The notes: generated by a model not told the origin, from the sequence alone. Shown: positions 16,670 to 33,905, counted from the first letter of the stretch. The stretch is 64,000 nucleotides of DNA from Corallococcus sp. NCRR (GCF_026965535.1 NZ_CP114039.1:9469461-9533460), one strand, 5' to 3'. Program-made: numbers and translations.

Positions 16670-18289
16670 CTAGGGAGACGTCCCCGGGGCCTCGACCGCC
16701 GCCTTCAAGGCCCCCTCGGCCGCGCGCAGGCGCGCATCCCGGGGGTCCACGCGGCGGGCCTCTTCCAGGCGCAGCAGGGCCTCGGCCGTGTCCCCCCGCG
16801 CCAGCGCGCAGCGCACGCCCGCCTCCAGGGCGCCCGTGTCGGACGGTCCATACACCCGTGCCTCCGCCGCCGAGTGACAGCCCTCCTCCACCTGCCCCGA
16901 CTCGAAGTACGCGCGGGCCAGCTCCACGCGCGTGTCCACCTGCGTCGGCGCCAGCCGCACCGCCGACGCCAGCGGCTCCACGGCATCCGCCGGCAGCCCC
17001 CACCGCCGCAGGGCATGGCCCAGCTCCCGCAGCGGCCCCGCCACGCCCGGCACCAGCAGCGCCCGGGCCCGGGCGACCCTCAGGCTCGCGGGCTCCTCGA
17101 AGCGCACGTCCGCCGTCATCCGCTCCACCACCCGCGCGTACGCCGGGTAGGCCTGGGGCCAGGTGAAGACGAGCCGGTACACCCACTCTCCACGCGGCAC
17201 GAACCACGCCATCAGGTGCGTCCGCCCCCCCACCCCGTCCAGCTCCGCGCGGATCCGCTGCGCGGGTCTGCCTCCCAGGGACGCGGGCTCGACGGCGCCC
17301 ACGGACACGGTGCGCCCCTCCGGCCCTGCCCGCCCCGGCACCAGCGACGCGTCCAGGAAGTGCTGGGCCTGCGCCGAGCCGTCCCCGGGCTCACCCGCCT
17401 CGATGGCCTCCGCCGTGAGCGTGGCCCGTCCCAGGCCCTTCAGGCCGTTGGAGAAGGCCCTGCGCTCCTGGCCGTCCTCCTCGCGGCGCCAGCCGTCCGG
17501 CAGCAGCACCGACATTCCGAAGCCGTCGTCGTGCTCCACCCGCCACCTGGACCGCTCCGTCACCACCACCGCCGCGCCCAGCCCCGCGAGCCCCACCAGC
17601 GCCACGGCCCGGAAGGCCCCCGCCCCCCACGCCCGCGAGCGCAAGAGGACGCCCACGAGCAGCCCCGCCATCAGCCCGCCCATGTGCCCCGCGTTGTCCA
17701 CGCCCACGCTCGTCCAGCCGAGCCACAGGAAGACGAGCACCGTGGGCAGCGCGTTCTCCCCGGAGAACCACCCCATCCGTGCGCCCTTCGCCCCGGTCCG
17801 GGCGCGCCGCCCCAGCACCAGCAGCGTCCCCACGCACCCGAACACCCACCCGGACGCGCCCACGCTCACCGTCGGAGACCACCAGAGCGAGCCCGCCATC
17901 GTCGCCAGCCCCGACACGACGAGCAGCGCCACGTAGTCCCACCACCGGCACGAGCGCTCCACCGCCGTGCCCGCCCCCGCGAACACCAGCAGGTTGAGGC
18001 CCAGGTGCAGGGCGTCCCGGTGCAGGAGGTTGGCCGTCAAGAGCCGCCAGCCCTGCCCCGCGTCCGTCACCAGGGGGCCGGACTTCGCCCCCCAGTGGAT
18101 CAACACATCCACTCCGGGCGGGCCTCCGGACGCCATCCAGGTGTACAGAATGGCCTGCGCCGCGATCAGCGCTATCGTGAGCCCAGGTACCCTGCCCTCC
18201 CCACCCTTTCCGGCCAATCGACCGATGGACAACAGTGCCTTCCTGACCCTGGGATGGGCGAAAAACCCTGTTGTTCTCGGGGGATACAT
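16670..18289 (-). CDS. Rhomboid family intramembrane serine protease with TPR C-terminus
   Basis: A 539-residue protein. Residues about 35-235 form a six- to seven-helix rhomboid core: the HLGLNLLVFAGAG helix, catalytic Ser146 in VGASGWVFG, and catalytic His202 in DNAGHMGG. This Ser-His dyad cleaves substrates within or next to the membrane. A soluble region follows, and residues after about 400 look like TPR helices (repeats ending in RRVDPRDARLRAAEG), probably for partner or substrate recognition. The substrate is unknown. The start at 18289 is 51 bp from the divergent FHA gene. Confidence 0.85.
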   Translation of the reverse strand: MYPPRTTGFFAHPRVRKALLSIGRLAGKGGEGRVPGLTIALIAAQAILYTWMASGGPPGVDVLIHWGAKSGPLVTDAGQGWRLLTANLLHRDALHLGLNLLVFAGAGTAVERSCRWWDYVALLVVSGLATMAGSLWWSPTVSVGASGWVFGCVGTLLVLGRRARTGAKGARMGWFSGENALPTVLVFLWLGWTSVGVDNAGHMGGLMAGLLVGVLLRSRAWGAGAFRAVALVGLAGLGAAVVVTERSRWRVEHDDGFGMSVLLPDGWRREEDGQERRAFSNGLKGLGRATLTAEAIEAGEPGDGSAQAQHFLDASLVPGRAGPEGRTVSVGAVEPASLGGRPAQRIRAELDGVGGRTHLMAWFVPRGEWVYRLVFTWPQAYPAYARVVERMTADVRFEEPASLRVARARALLVPGVAGPLRELGHALRRWGLPADAVEPLASAVRLAPTQVDTRVELARAYFESGQVEEGCHSAAEARVYGPSDTGALEAGVRCALARGDTAEALLRLEEARRVDPRDARLRAAEGALKAAVEAPGTSP

Positions 18290-18340
18290 GGCTTGTCTCG
18301 GTGAAGGGCATTCTGCTATAGCTGTACTCGGACCGGACCC

Positions 18341-20197
18341 GTGCTGAAGCTCATCATCGAAGACGACGAGGGGCGCAAGACCGTTGTTCCCTTCGTGCGC
18401 GACGAAATCACCATTGGCCGTCAGGAGGGGAACACCATCCGCCTGACCGAGCGCAACGTGTCACGTCGACACGCCCGGCTCGTGCGCCTCAATGGACACG
18501 TCGTGCTCGAAGACCTGGGGAGCTACAACGGCACCCGGATCAACGGCGAGCGCGTCGCAGGCCAGCTCCCTCTCAAGGAGGGCGACCTCATCCAGATCGG
18601 CGACTACGATCTGGCGTTGCAGGTCGAGGGCGCGGCCAACGCTGGCGCCCCCACTGGCGCCATCACCGCCAAGGTGCCCGCCTCCCGCCGGCCGGAGCCG
18701 GAGCCCGAGGAGGAGGACGACGACGACGAGGTCGCCAGCGGTCCCCGTCCCCGCGACACCATGGTGGACGGCGAGGACGAGGCGGAGGACGACTCCGGGG
18801 ACGAGCACGAGCACACGCCCGTGTCCGCGGAGGCGCGCCGCAACGCCACGTCCATCATCCGCATGGACCAGATGGAGGCGGACCGGCCCCGGCGCGTGGA
18901 GCGCGTGCCCGAGGACGAGCAGCCCCGGCTGGTGGTGCTCGGCCCCGCCGAGTTCAAGGGCCAGGAGTTCGACTGCAACCGCACGGAGCTGCGGATCGGC
19001 CGCACGTCGGAGAACGACGTGGCCCTGGACCACCGTTCGCTGTCCCGCACGCACGCGAAGGTCGTGCGCGAGGAGACCGGCGAGTGGCGCGTCATCGACA
19101 TGCAGTCGGCCAACGGGATGACGGTCAACGGGGAGAGCTACGCGCAGGCGACGCTCGCCCACGGTGACATCATCGAGATGGGCCACGTGAAGCTGCGCTT
19201 CGTGGGCCCCGGGTCGCTGGAAGAGGACATCGCGGCGCAGGGCCGCGGCGGCTCCAAGAAGATGTGGGTGGCCGCGGTCATCGTGTTCCTGTCCATTGGC
19301 GCGGGCGCGGCGCTCTTCGTGGTGAAGGGCCAGGACCTGCTGCCCAAGCCGCCGGACGACACGCCTCCCGTGGTCGCCGCGGATCCGCAGCCCATCCCGG
19401 AGCCGCCTCCGCAGACGAAGCCCCCGGAGACGAAGCCCCCGGAGACCGTGGCCGCGAAGCCGCCCGCGACGCCGGAGAAGCCGCCCGAGCCTCCGGCGGA
19501 TCAGGCGTTCCAGGACGCGCTGCAGGCGGGCAAGTTGAACATCGCCGCCTCCGCGCTCGACTCACTCCGCAAGTCCAAGGCGCTCCCGCCCGCGAAGCTG
19601 GAGGAACTCCAGACGCGGCTGACCACGGAGAAGAAGGCGGAGACCGCCATCCAGGCGACCCGCAAGGCCCTCGGTGCCAAGGAGGTCGACAACGCGGTCA
19701 AGAGCTTCAGCGCCATCCCCGCGGACACGGTGGTCTTCGCGGAGGACCGCAAGACCCTGAACGACCAGCTGGAGGCCGCTCAGGCCCAGGCCGCGCAGAC
19801 CGCCCCCGTGACGGAGCCCCCCGCGCAGGAGGAGCCGGAGGCAACAGCCACCGCGCCCAAGAACCCGAATGCCAAGCCCACGTCCGACTTCATGCGGAAC
19901 ATGAAGCCGGCGGACGTGAGCAAGAACATCGAAGAAATCCAGGCCCGGGTCCTCGATCTGACCAAGACCCAGGAGCGCAACAGCGCCCTGGAGATCGCCA
20001 AGGACTGCGCGTTGCTCGCGCCCAAGGTTCCCGAGTGCCACCTCATGCTGGGCGTGGTGCAAGCCGCGCTCAAGGACTACAAAGCGAGTGAGCAGGCCTA
20101 TAAGGAATTCCTCACGCTCACGTCCGACGGCTATCCCAAGCGCGACCTGGTGATCAAAGCCCTGAGCAAGGTCCAGGCCCAGTCCCAGGCTCAATAA
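18341..20197 (+). CDS. Membrane-anchored protein with two FHA domains and a TPR-like tail
   Basis: A 618-residue protein. FHA domain 1 is at about residues 5-95 (ITIGRQEGNTIRL, SRRHARL, SYNGTRING); FHA domain 2 at about 197-292 (LRIGRTSENDVAL, SRTHAKV, SANGMTVNG). Between them is a long acidic linker. One transmembrane helix follows (about 308-328), then a Pro-rich segment and a helical C-terminus resembling TPRs. The FHA domains are therefore cytoplasmic and the C-terminus periplasmic. It probably links Ser/Thr phosphorylation to an envelope complex; the partner is unknown. The start is GTG. The response-regulator gene lies 69 bp downstream. Confidence 0.82.
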   Translation: MLKLIIEDDEGRKTVVPFVRDEITIGRQEGNTIRLTERNVSRRHARLVRLNGHVVLEDLGSYNGTRINGERVAGQLPLKEGDLIQIGDYDLALQVEGAANAGAPTGAITAKVPASRRPEPEPEEEDDDDEVASGPRPRDTMVDGEDEAEDDSGDEHEHTPVSAEARRNATSIIRMDQMEADRPRRVERVPEDEQPRLVVLGPAEFKGQEFDCNRTELRIGRTSENDVALDHRSLSRTHAKVVREETGEWRVIDMQSANGMTVNGESYAQATLAHGDIIEMGHVKLRFVGPGSLEEDIAAQGRGGSKKMWVAAVIVFLSIGAGAALFVVKGQDLLPKPPDDTPPVVAADPQPIPEPPPQTKPPETKPPETVAAKPPATPEKPPEPPADQAFQDALQAGKLNIAASALDSLRKSKALPPAKLEELQTRLTTEKKAETAIQATRKALGAKEVDNAVKSFSAIPADTVVFAEDRKTLNDQLEAAQAQAAQTAPVTEPPAQEEPEATATAPKNPNAKPTSDFMRNMKPADVSKNIEEIQARVLDLTKTQERNSALEIAKDCALLAPKVPECHLMLGVVQAALKDYKASEQAYKEFLTLTSDGYPKRDLVIKALSKVQAQSQAQ

Positions 20198-20266
20198 CCC
20201 CCCGCCGCCGACACTGGCGAGTAGATCCCCGCAGCACTTCCCTCAACCCTGCAGCGAGGAGACGCT

Positions 20267-20860
20267 GTGCAGATTCGCATCCTGGTAGTTGATGACGAGC
20301 AGGACAACTGCGACTACCTCAAGCTCGTGCTGACCCGTGAAGGCTACGAGGTCGTCACCACCACGGACCCCACGCAGACGGTGGACATCCTCCGTGGCTC
20401 CGACTTCCATCTCGTCATCCTCGACATGATGATGCCGCAGATGTCCGGCACCGAGGTGCTGGAGCTGATCCGCAAGTACGACACGGACATCGCGGTCATC
20501 GTCGCCACGGCCTACCCCACCGTGGACACGGCCGTCGCGTCGCTCAAGGCGCAGGCGTCCGACTATGTGAAGAAGCCCATGGAGCCGGAGCAGTTCACGG
20601 CCGCCGTGCGCAACGCGTTGCAGAAGAAGGGTCTGTCCCAGGACCCGGAAGCCGACCTGCACCGCGCCATCGGCCGCACCATCCGCGACGCGCGCAAGAC
20701 GCAGGAGCTCACGCTCAAGCAGCTGGCCCGCCGCACCGGCCTGTCCGTGTCCCTGCTGTCCCAAATCGAGCGCGCGGAGTCCTCCGCGTCCATCTCGTCG
20801 CTCTACAAGATCGCCTCCGCGCTGCAGCTGCGCATGGGCGAGCTGTTCGGCGACACCTAG
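20267..20860 (+). CDS. Response regulator with receiver and XRE-type DNA-binding domain
   Basis: A 197-residue protein. The receiver domain (residues 1 to about 120) has the acidic pocket Asp9-Asp10, phospho-acceptor Asp53 in VILDMMMP, Thr81 and Lys103. Residues about 133-195 form a Cro/C1-type helix-turn-helix (ELTLKQLARRTGLSVSLLSQIER). Most response regulators carry winged-helix, LuxR-type or Fis-type outputs, so a REC-XRE pair is an uncommon arrangement. Target genes are unknown and no histidine kinase is adjacent. The GTG start has a GAGGAGA site five bases upstream. Its stop codon shares a CTAG with the stop of the converging gene. Confidence 0.88.
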   Translation: MQIRILVVDDEQDNCDYLKLVLTREGYEVVTTTDPTQTVDILRGSDFHLVILDMMMPQMSGTEVLELIRKYDTDIAVIVATAYPTVDTAVASLKAQASDYVKKPMEPEQFTAAVRNALQKKGLSQDPEADLHRAIGRTIRDARKTQELTLKQLARRTGLSVSLLSQIERAESSASISSLYKIASALQLRMGELFGDT

Positions 20861-21621
20861 CAGCCGCTGAACCGGGGCGCGCGCTTCTCCAGGAAGGCCG
20901 CGCGCCCCTCCTTCGCGTCCTCGCTGCCAAACGCCTCGCCGCGCACCTGACGCAGGTGCGCGACGTCCTCCGGGGACAACCCGGAGCGCGCCAGCAGCCC
21001 GAACGCCTCCTTCATCCCCGACACCGCCCTGGGCGCCCCCGCGGCCAGCGTCGCGCACAGCGCCAGCGCGCGTCCTTCCGCGTCCTCGGGGCACTCGTCC
21101 AGCAGGCCCCACGCGAGCGCCTCCGCCGCCGGCAGCCGGCGCGCGGTGAGGAACAGCTGCTTGGCGCGCGACAGCCCCACCAGCCGCACCGCCCGCGCCA
21201 GCCCCTCCGGCGAGTACACGATGCCCAACCGGGCCGGAGGCATGAGGAAGAACGCGTCGGCGGCGCCCACGCGGAAGTCGCAGGAGGCCGCCAGGTCGAA
21301 GCCCGCCCCCACCGCGCCGCCCTGCACCAGCGCCACCGACGGCGCCGGGTGCCGCTCCAGCTTCAGCAGGCACGCCACCAGCGGGTCATCCGGCAGCCGC
21401 CCGTCCGCGCCCGGCGGCCCCAGGTGCGTCAAGTCATAGCCCGCGCAGAAGTGCCCGCCCTGGCCGCGCACCAGCAGCGCGCGCACGTGGGCGGCCGGCT
21501 CCAGCGCCGCGTCCAGCCGGGCCAGCAACGCGTCATTCAGCGCGTTGCGCCGCGACGGGTTGGAGACGGTGAGCACCCGGACACCGCCCTCGCGATCCTC
21601 CACCTCCAGCGTGGGCTCCAT
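20857..21621 (-). CDS. Enoyl-CoA hydratase/isomerase family protein
   Basis: A 254-residue crotonase-fold protein. The first oxyanion-hole segment is GGHFCAGYDLTHL and the second GGAVGAGFDLAASCDFRVG, so CoA-thioester binding is well supported. The two Glu residues that act in classical hydratases are not clearly conserved: the first position reads Asp (GAGFDLA) and the second sits in PPARLG with no acid. A different crotonase reaction such as isomerisation or thioester hydrolysis is therefore possible. It follows the BCCP and biotin carboxylase genes by 16 bp, suggesting a shared acyl-CoA pathway. Its stop overlaps that of the converging response-regulator gene. Confidence 0.82.
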   Translation of the reverse strand: MEPTLEVEDREGGVRVLTVSNPSRRNALNDALLARLDAALEPAAHVRALLVRGQGGHFCAGYDLTHLGPPGADGRLPDDPLVACLLKLERHPAPSVALVQGGAVGAGFDLAASCDFRVGAADAFFLMPPARLGIVYSPEGLARAVRLVGLSRAKQLFLTARRLPAAEALAWGLLDECPEDAEGRALALCATLAAGAPRAVSGMKEAFGLLARSGLSPEDVAHLRQVRGEAFGSEDAKEGRAAFLEKRAPRFSGC

Positions 21622-21637
21622 CCGGTGCGGCCCGTGG

Positions 21638-21850
21638 CTACCCGAGCACCACGAGGACGTCGCCCTCGTTGACCGGCTGCGCCTCCGTGCAGCGGATCTC
21701 CTTCACCGTGCCGCCCTCTTCGGCCTCCACGGGCATCTCCATCTTCATGGACTCGAGGATGACGAGCGTGGTGCCGGCATCCACCTTGTCGCCGACCTTC
21801 ACCTCGATCTTCCACACCGTGCCCGTGATGTGCGCCGCAACGTCCGCCAT
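21638..21850 (-). CDS. Biotin carboxyl carrier protein (stand-alone biotinyl domain)
   Basis: A 70-residue protein that is only a biotinyl/lipoyl domain. The target Lys lies in ESMKMEMPV, the classical biotinylation motif. It carries the carboxybiotin between a biotin carboxylase and a carboxyltransferase. The ATG at 21850 has a GAGGAGG site. It lies 27 bp downstream of the biotin carboxylase gene on the same strand; no carboxyltransferase is encoded nearby, so it must work with one encoded elsewhere. Confidence 0.92.
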   Translation of the reverse strand: MADVAAHITGTVWKIEVKVGDKVDAGTTLVILESMKMEMPVEAEEGGTVKEIRCTEAQPVNEGDVLVVLG

Positions 21851-21877
21851 GAACCGTCCCTCCTCGGGTGGGAATAC

Positions 21878-23227
21878 TTAAGGCTTCGCGTGATGATCCA
21901 GGAAGTGCGTGTCCAGCTCGCCGGCGCTGAAGGCTGGGTCCTTCAGGATGCGCAGGTGGAGCGGGATGTTCGTCTTGATGCCTTCGATGCGGAAGGACTC
22001 CAGGGCCTTCACCGCGCGGGCAATGGCCTCGTCGCGCGTCGCACCGCTGATGATGAGCTTGGCGATCATCGGGTCGTAGTTCGGCGTCACCACGTCCCCT
22101 TCCGCGTAGCCGGAGTCCAGGCGCACGCCCTCGCCCGTGGGCGGCTGGAACACCTTCAGCGGGCCGGGGGACGGGAAGTACTTCACCGGGTCCTCCGCGT
22201 AGATGCGGAACTCCAGCGCCGCGCCCTTGCGCTTCACGTCCTCCTGCTTGACGGTGAGCTTCTCGCCCGCGGCGATGCGCAGCTGCCAGCCGATGAGGTC
22301 CAGGCCCGTGGTCAGCTCCGTCACCGGGTGCTCCACCTGGAGCCGGGCGTTCATCTCGATGAAGTACACCTGCCCGTCGGAGTACAGGAACTCCACCGTG
22401 CCCGCGTTGGCGTAGCCGAACGCCTTCGCCGCCTTGACGGCCGCCGTGAAGAGCGTGTCCGCCAGGCCCGCGTTGCGTCCATTGGCGAACAGCACCGACG
22501 GGGCCTCCTCCACCACCTTCTGATGCCGGCGCTGGATGGAGCACTCGCGCTCCAGGCCGTGGATGAGGTGGCCGTGGGTGTCGCCCAGAATCTGCACTTC
22601 GATGTGGCGGGGCGCCGGGAAGTAGCGCTCCAGGTACACGCCCTCGCGGCCGAAGGCGGCCTTCGCGCGGTCCGTGCACTGGCGGTAGACCTTCTCCAGC
22701 TCCGCGGGGTTGTTCGCCGCCGCCATGCCGATGCCGCCACCGCCGCTGGCGGCCTTGCACAGCACCGGGTAGCCGATGCGCTCCGCGGCCTCCAGGGCGC
22801 TCTGCACGTCCGGCAGGACGCCGTCGCTGCCCGGCACCACCGGCACGCCCGCGGCGGACACCAGCTTGCGCGCCTGGCTCTTGTCCTTCATCCGCGCCAT
22901 GGCCTCCGGCGGCGGGCCCACGAAGGTCAGGCCCGCGTCCGCGCACACCTGGGCGAACTCGCCGTTCTCCGACAGGAAGCCGTAGCCCGGGTGCACCGCC
23001 TGGGCGCCCGTCTTCTTCGCGGCCTCCAGGATGGCGGGGATGCTCAGGTAGCTGTCCTTCGCGGGCGCGGGGCCGATTCTCACGGCCTCGTCCGCCTCCT
23101 TCACGAAGGGCAGGTTCACGTCCGCGTCCGAGTGCACCGCCACCGTCTTCACGCCCATGCCCCGGGCCACCGCCCCGATGCGACGCGCGATTTCTCCCCG
23201 GTTGGCGATGAGCAGCTTCTGGAACAT
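21878..23227 (-). CDS. accC: Biotin carboxylase subunit of an acyl-CoA carboxylase
   Basis: A 449-residue ATP-grasp biotin carboxylase. Recognisable parts are the N-terminal KLLIANRGEIARRI, HPGYGFLSEN, the Gly-rich ATP loop KAASGGGGIGM, and the C-terminal EMNARLQVEHPVTE. The enzyme uses ATP and bicarbonate to carboxylate biotin on the carrier protein encoded next. The length is that of AccC alone, with no fused carrier domain. The ATG at 23227 gives the normal N-terminus. The absence of a carboxyltransferase gene leaves the substrate open (acetyl-, propionyl- or another acyl-CoA), so the accC name is by family only. Confidence 0.9.
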   Translation of the reverse strand: MFQKLLIANRGEIARRIGAVARGMGVKTVAVHSDADVNLPFVKEADEAVRIGPAPAKDSYLSIPAILEAAKKTGAQAVHPGYGFLSENGEFAQVCADAGLTFVGPPPEAMARMKDKSQARKLVSAAGVPVVPGSDGVLPDVQSALEAAERIGYPVLCKAASGGGGIGMAAANNPAELEKVYRQCTDRAKAAFGREGVYLERYFPAPRHIEVQILGDTHGHLIHGLERECSIQRRHQKVVEEAPSVLFANGRNAGLADTLFTAAVKAAKAFGYANAGTVEFLYSDGQVYFIEMNARLQVEHPVTELTTGLDLIGWQLRIAAGEKLTVKQEDVKRKGAALEFRIYAEDPVKYFPSPGPLKVFQPPTGEGVRLDSGYAEGDVVTPNYDPMIAKLIISGATRDEAIARAVKALESFRIEGIKTNIPLHLRILKDPAFSAGELDTHFLDHHAKP

Positions 23228-23258
23228 GGCGGGCACCCTGGCTTGACGAAGGGCGGCC

Positions 23259-23287
23259 AAACTAACCCCCACCCCCTTGACTGACAA
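23259..23287 (-). promoter_or_regulatory. Candidate promoter of the biotin carboxylase operon
   Basis: TTGTCA (23287-23282) and TAGTTT (23264-23259) on the minus strand are separated by 17 bp, 31 bp before the accC ATG. The -35 is good and the -10 is poor, so support is moderate. Confidence 0.35.
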
Positions 23288-23321
23288 GCGTCCGGGCAGT
23301 CGCGCAACAGGTCCGTACAGT

Positions 23322-23337
23322 CCCGTAAATTTGCGGG
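23322..23337. promoter_or_regulatory. 16-bp near-perfect palindrome in divergent spacer
   Basis: CCCGTAAATTTGCGGG is a palindrome with one mismatch. It is AT-rich at its centre in otherwise very GC-rich DNA, between divergent genes, so it may be an operator for accC or for the small gene at 23368. Confidence 0.35.
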
Positions 23338-23367
23338 CTTGCGAGGGCCTGGCGTACCTTGCCCGAC

Positions 23368-23742
23368 GTGAATCCCCCGTCGACAGGAACGCACAGCGTC
23401 GTGGACCTGCATGGTGCCCGTCGCGCCCGCCGTCTGGACTTGTACCGGAACCGGCTCAACCAGCGGCAGCAGGACACCCGCGCCAATCTGGTGACGCTCT
23501 ACGAGGGCGGCACCCTCTTCACGCCCGACGGCACGCAGCAGGGCCGCTCGCTGCTCAAGGCCCTGCAGCTCTTGCAGCGCGCCGGCACCCGCCTGGAGGA
23601 GCTGTCCGGAGACGGGCTGCTGCCCGCCCCCAGCGCGTCGGAGCGCATCGACGCGCTCTACGACGAGGTGGACGGACTGTTCACCAAATGCGACCGCCTC
23701 ACCGGCAGGGGCACGGCGAGCGTCGCCCGCCTCCCCCGCTAG
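23368..23742 (+). CDS. Small helical protein of unknown function
   Basis: A 124-residue protein without signal peptide or membrane segment. It is rich in Arg, Leu and Gln; the middle (about residues 20-90) looks helical and may form a coiled coil, with the repeated pattern RRLDLYRNRLNQRQQD and LLKALQLLQRAGTRLEEL. A FTPDGTQQGRSLL segment resembles no motif I know. The GTG at 23368 is the best start; a TTG nine bases upstream is possible. It ends 19 bp from the ftsZ stop and converges on it. It may be a conserved myxobacterial gene, but this cannot be tested here. Confidence 0.55.
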   Translation: MNPPSTGTHSVVDLHGARRARRLDLYRNRLNQRQQDTRANLVTLYEGGTLFTPDGTQQGRSLLKALQLLQRAGTRLEELSGDGLLPAPSASERIDALYDEVDGLFTKCDRLTGRGTASVARLPR

Positions 23743-23761
23743 CATCCCCGCCGCTGCCTGA

Positions 23762-24997
23762 CTACGGCAGCTCCGTCTGGCCCTGGCGGCGCAGGAACGT
23801 GGGGATGTCGAACTGGTCCTCGTCCAGGGGCAGCGCCGCGTCCTTCACCACGGCCGTGCGCGCGCTCTGCATGGACGACTTGGGCGCCTCCACCGAGGAC
23901 ATGGTCGGACGGGGCGCGCTCTTCGCGGGCACCAGGCTGGCCACCTCCTCACGCGTGGAGGACAGCACGGACGGCGGCGTGGAGGGACGGCCCACCAGCG
24001 GCACCTGCACCACCTGCGGCATGGAGCGCACCTTGGGCGCGTCCCGGTGCACGAAGCCCGTGGCGATGATGGTGATCTTCACCTCGTCCTGGATCTGCTC
24101 GTCGATGAGCGACCCGAAGATGATCTCCGCCTCGCCGTCCGCCGAGTCGTGCACCAGCGTCAGCGCCTCGTTGACCTCCTGCAGGGTCATGTCACGGCCG
24201 CCGGTGATGTTGATGAGCAGGCCGGTGGCGCCGTCGATGGAGACGTCCTCCAGCAGCGGGCTGGAGATGGCCTGCTGCATGGCGGTGATGGCGCGGCGGT
24301 CGCCACACGCGTGGCCCGTGCCCATGAGCGCCAGACCCTTGTCGCTCATGATGGTCTTCACATCCGCGAAGTCCACGTTGATGTAGCCGTGGTACTGGAT
24401 GAGGTCGCTGATGCCCTGCACGGCGTTGAGCAGGACCTCGTCCGCGCGCTTGAAGGTCTCCAGCAGCGGCATGGGCTCGTTGGAGAGCGACAGCAGGCGC
24501 TGGTTGGGGATGGTGATGAGCGTGTCCACCGCGGCCTTGAGCTCCACGATGCCCTGCTCGGCCTGCTTGCGGCGCTTGTTGCCCTCGAAGAGGAAGGGCT
24601 TGGTGACGACGCCCACCGTGAGGCAGCCCAGGCTCTTGGCGATGTCCGCGATGATGGGAGCGGCGCCCGTGCCGGTGCCACCGCCCATGCCCGCGGTGAC
24701 GAAGACCATGTCGGCGCCTTCCAGCACCGCGGCGATCTGATCGCGCGACTCCAGGGCGGCCTCGCGGCCCATCTCCGGGTTGGCGCCAGCGCCCAGGCCC
24801 TTGGTGAGCGCCTGGCCCAGCTGCAGCCGGGTGGGCGCCTTGCTCGCGGCGAGCGCCTGGACATCGGTGTTGGCGGCGATGAAGTCGACGCGATCCAGCT
24901 TCGACAGAATCATCGTGTTGACCGCGTTGCAGCCCGCCCCGCCCGCGCCCACGACACGAATCTTCGCGGCCTGCTTGTTCTGCTCGAACTGGTCCAT
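23762..24997 (-). CDS. ftsZ: Cell division protein FtsZ
   Basis: A 411-residue tubulin homologue that polymerises with GTP into the division ring. The GTP-binding signature GGGTGTG is at residues 105-111; [12 protein letters not shown] and the NTD segment are intact, and the T7-loop Asp is in [11 protein letters not shown]. After residue 318 an unstructured linker rich in Ser/Pro leads to the conserved C-terminal peptide [10 protein letters not shown], which binds FtsA. The ATG at 24997 has a GAGGA site and gives the normal length; an upstream ATG at 25042 would add 15 residues. It is the last gene of the dcw cluster, separated from ftsA by an 8.5-kb gene with its own promoter and terminator. 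Confidence 0.97.
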   Translation of the reverse strand: MDQFEQNKQAAKIRVVGAGGAGCNAVNTMILSKLDRVDFIAANTDVQALAASKAPTRLQLGQALTKGLGAGANPEMGREAALESRDQIAAVLEGADMVFVTAGMGGGTGTGAAPIIADIAKSLGCLTVGVVTKPFLFEGNKRRKQAEQGIVELKAAVDTLITIPNQRLLSLSNEPMPLLETFKRADEVLLNAVQGISDLIQYHGYINVDFADVKTIMSDKGLALMGTGHACGDRRAITAMQQAISSPLLEDVSIDGATGLLINITGGRDMTLQEVNEALTLVHDSADGEAEIIFGSLIDEQIQDEVKITIIATGFVHRDAPKVRSMPQVVQVPLVGRPSTPPSVLSSTREEVASLVPAKSAPRPTMSSVEAPKSSMQSARTAVVKDAALPLDEDQFDIPTFLRRQGQTELP

Positions 24998-25054
24998 GTC
25001 GTCCTCGTGGCGGAAGCACCGCGGCGCCGTCCGCGGAAACACCCACCCTCGACA

Positions 25055-25082
25055 ATCATCAGGAAGTCGGGCGCTTTGGCAA
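25055..25082 (-). promoter_or_regulatory. Candidate ftsZ promoter
   Basis: TTGCCA (25082-25077) and GATGAT (25060-25055) on the minus strand with a 16-bp spacer, about 58 bp before the ftsZ ATG. Both boxes deviate from consensus. A dedicated promoter is expected because a strong terminator lies upstream. Confidence 0.35.
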
Positions 25083-25274
25083 GTATTCCGCTACCAGCCT
25101 GTAGCGCCCTGCTGCGCGCCCGAGTCCTGACGCCCACTTACGCGAATGGCATCAGCGGCCATGCGGACATCGCGCGGATGTAAACACCCTCTTGACTCGC
25201 GTCCGGTGACTCGCCGTGACCCGTTGTGCGCACCTTCCGCGCACACGTGACGTGACAGGGCGGGGCGCGGATGA

Positions 25275-25310
25275 CGAAAAGGCCCGGCTCCCATGGGGGA
25301 ACCGGGCCTT
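25275..25310 (-). terminator. Intrinsic terminator of the giant surface-protein gene
   Basis: AAGGCCCGG (25279-25287) and CCGGGCCTT (25302-25310) form a perfect 9-bp stem 27 bp past the stop codon. Read on the minus strand the stem is followed by TTTTCG. This is a good rho-independent terminator and would stop transcription before ftsZ. Confidence 0.85.
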
Positions 25311-25336
25311 CCGTGCTTCATTCCGGGAGCGAAGCG

Positions 25337-33829
<8,493 letters not shown>

Positions 33830-33889
33830 AGGTTCAGAGGCTCACCGGGAACGCGGAGGAATCCGGTCCGGGAGCCGAGGGCTCCCCGT

Positions 33890-33905
33890 AGCAAGCCGGA
33901 AGCCA
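33890..33905 (-). promoter_or_regulatory. Sigma-54-type (-24/-12) promoter of the giant gene
   Basis: On the minus strand the sequence reads TGGCTTCCGGCTTGCT, matching the -24/-12 consensus TGGCAC-N5-TTGCW at the GG and GC positions and at the TTGC core with exact spacing. The predicted start at about 33879 leaves a 50-nt leader before the ATG at 33829. Sigma-54 promoters need an activator bound upstream; palindromes at 33978-34006 sit at a suitable distance. Confidence 0.6.

Larger units (their letters stand above)
24998..25336. other. Intergenic region upstream of ftsZ
   Basis: About 340 bp between the end of the giant surface-protein gene and ftsZ. I see no gene. It holds the terminator at 25275-25310 and a candidate ftsZ promoter at 25055-25082. 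A hairpin (CGCTAC at 25089-25094 with GTAGCG at 25101-25106) lies just upstream of that -35. Confidence 0.6.
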
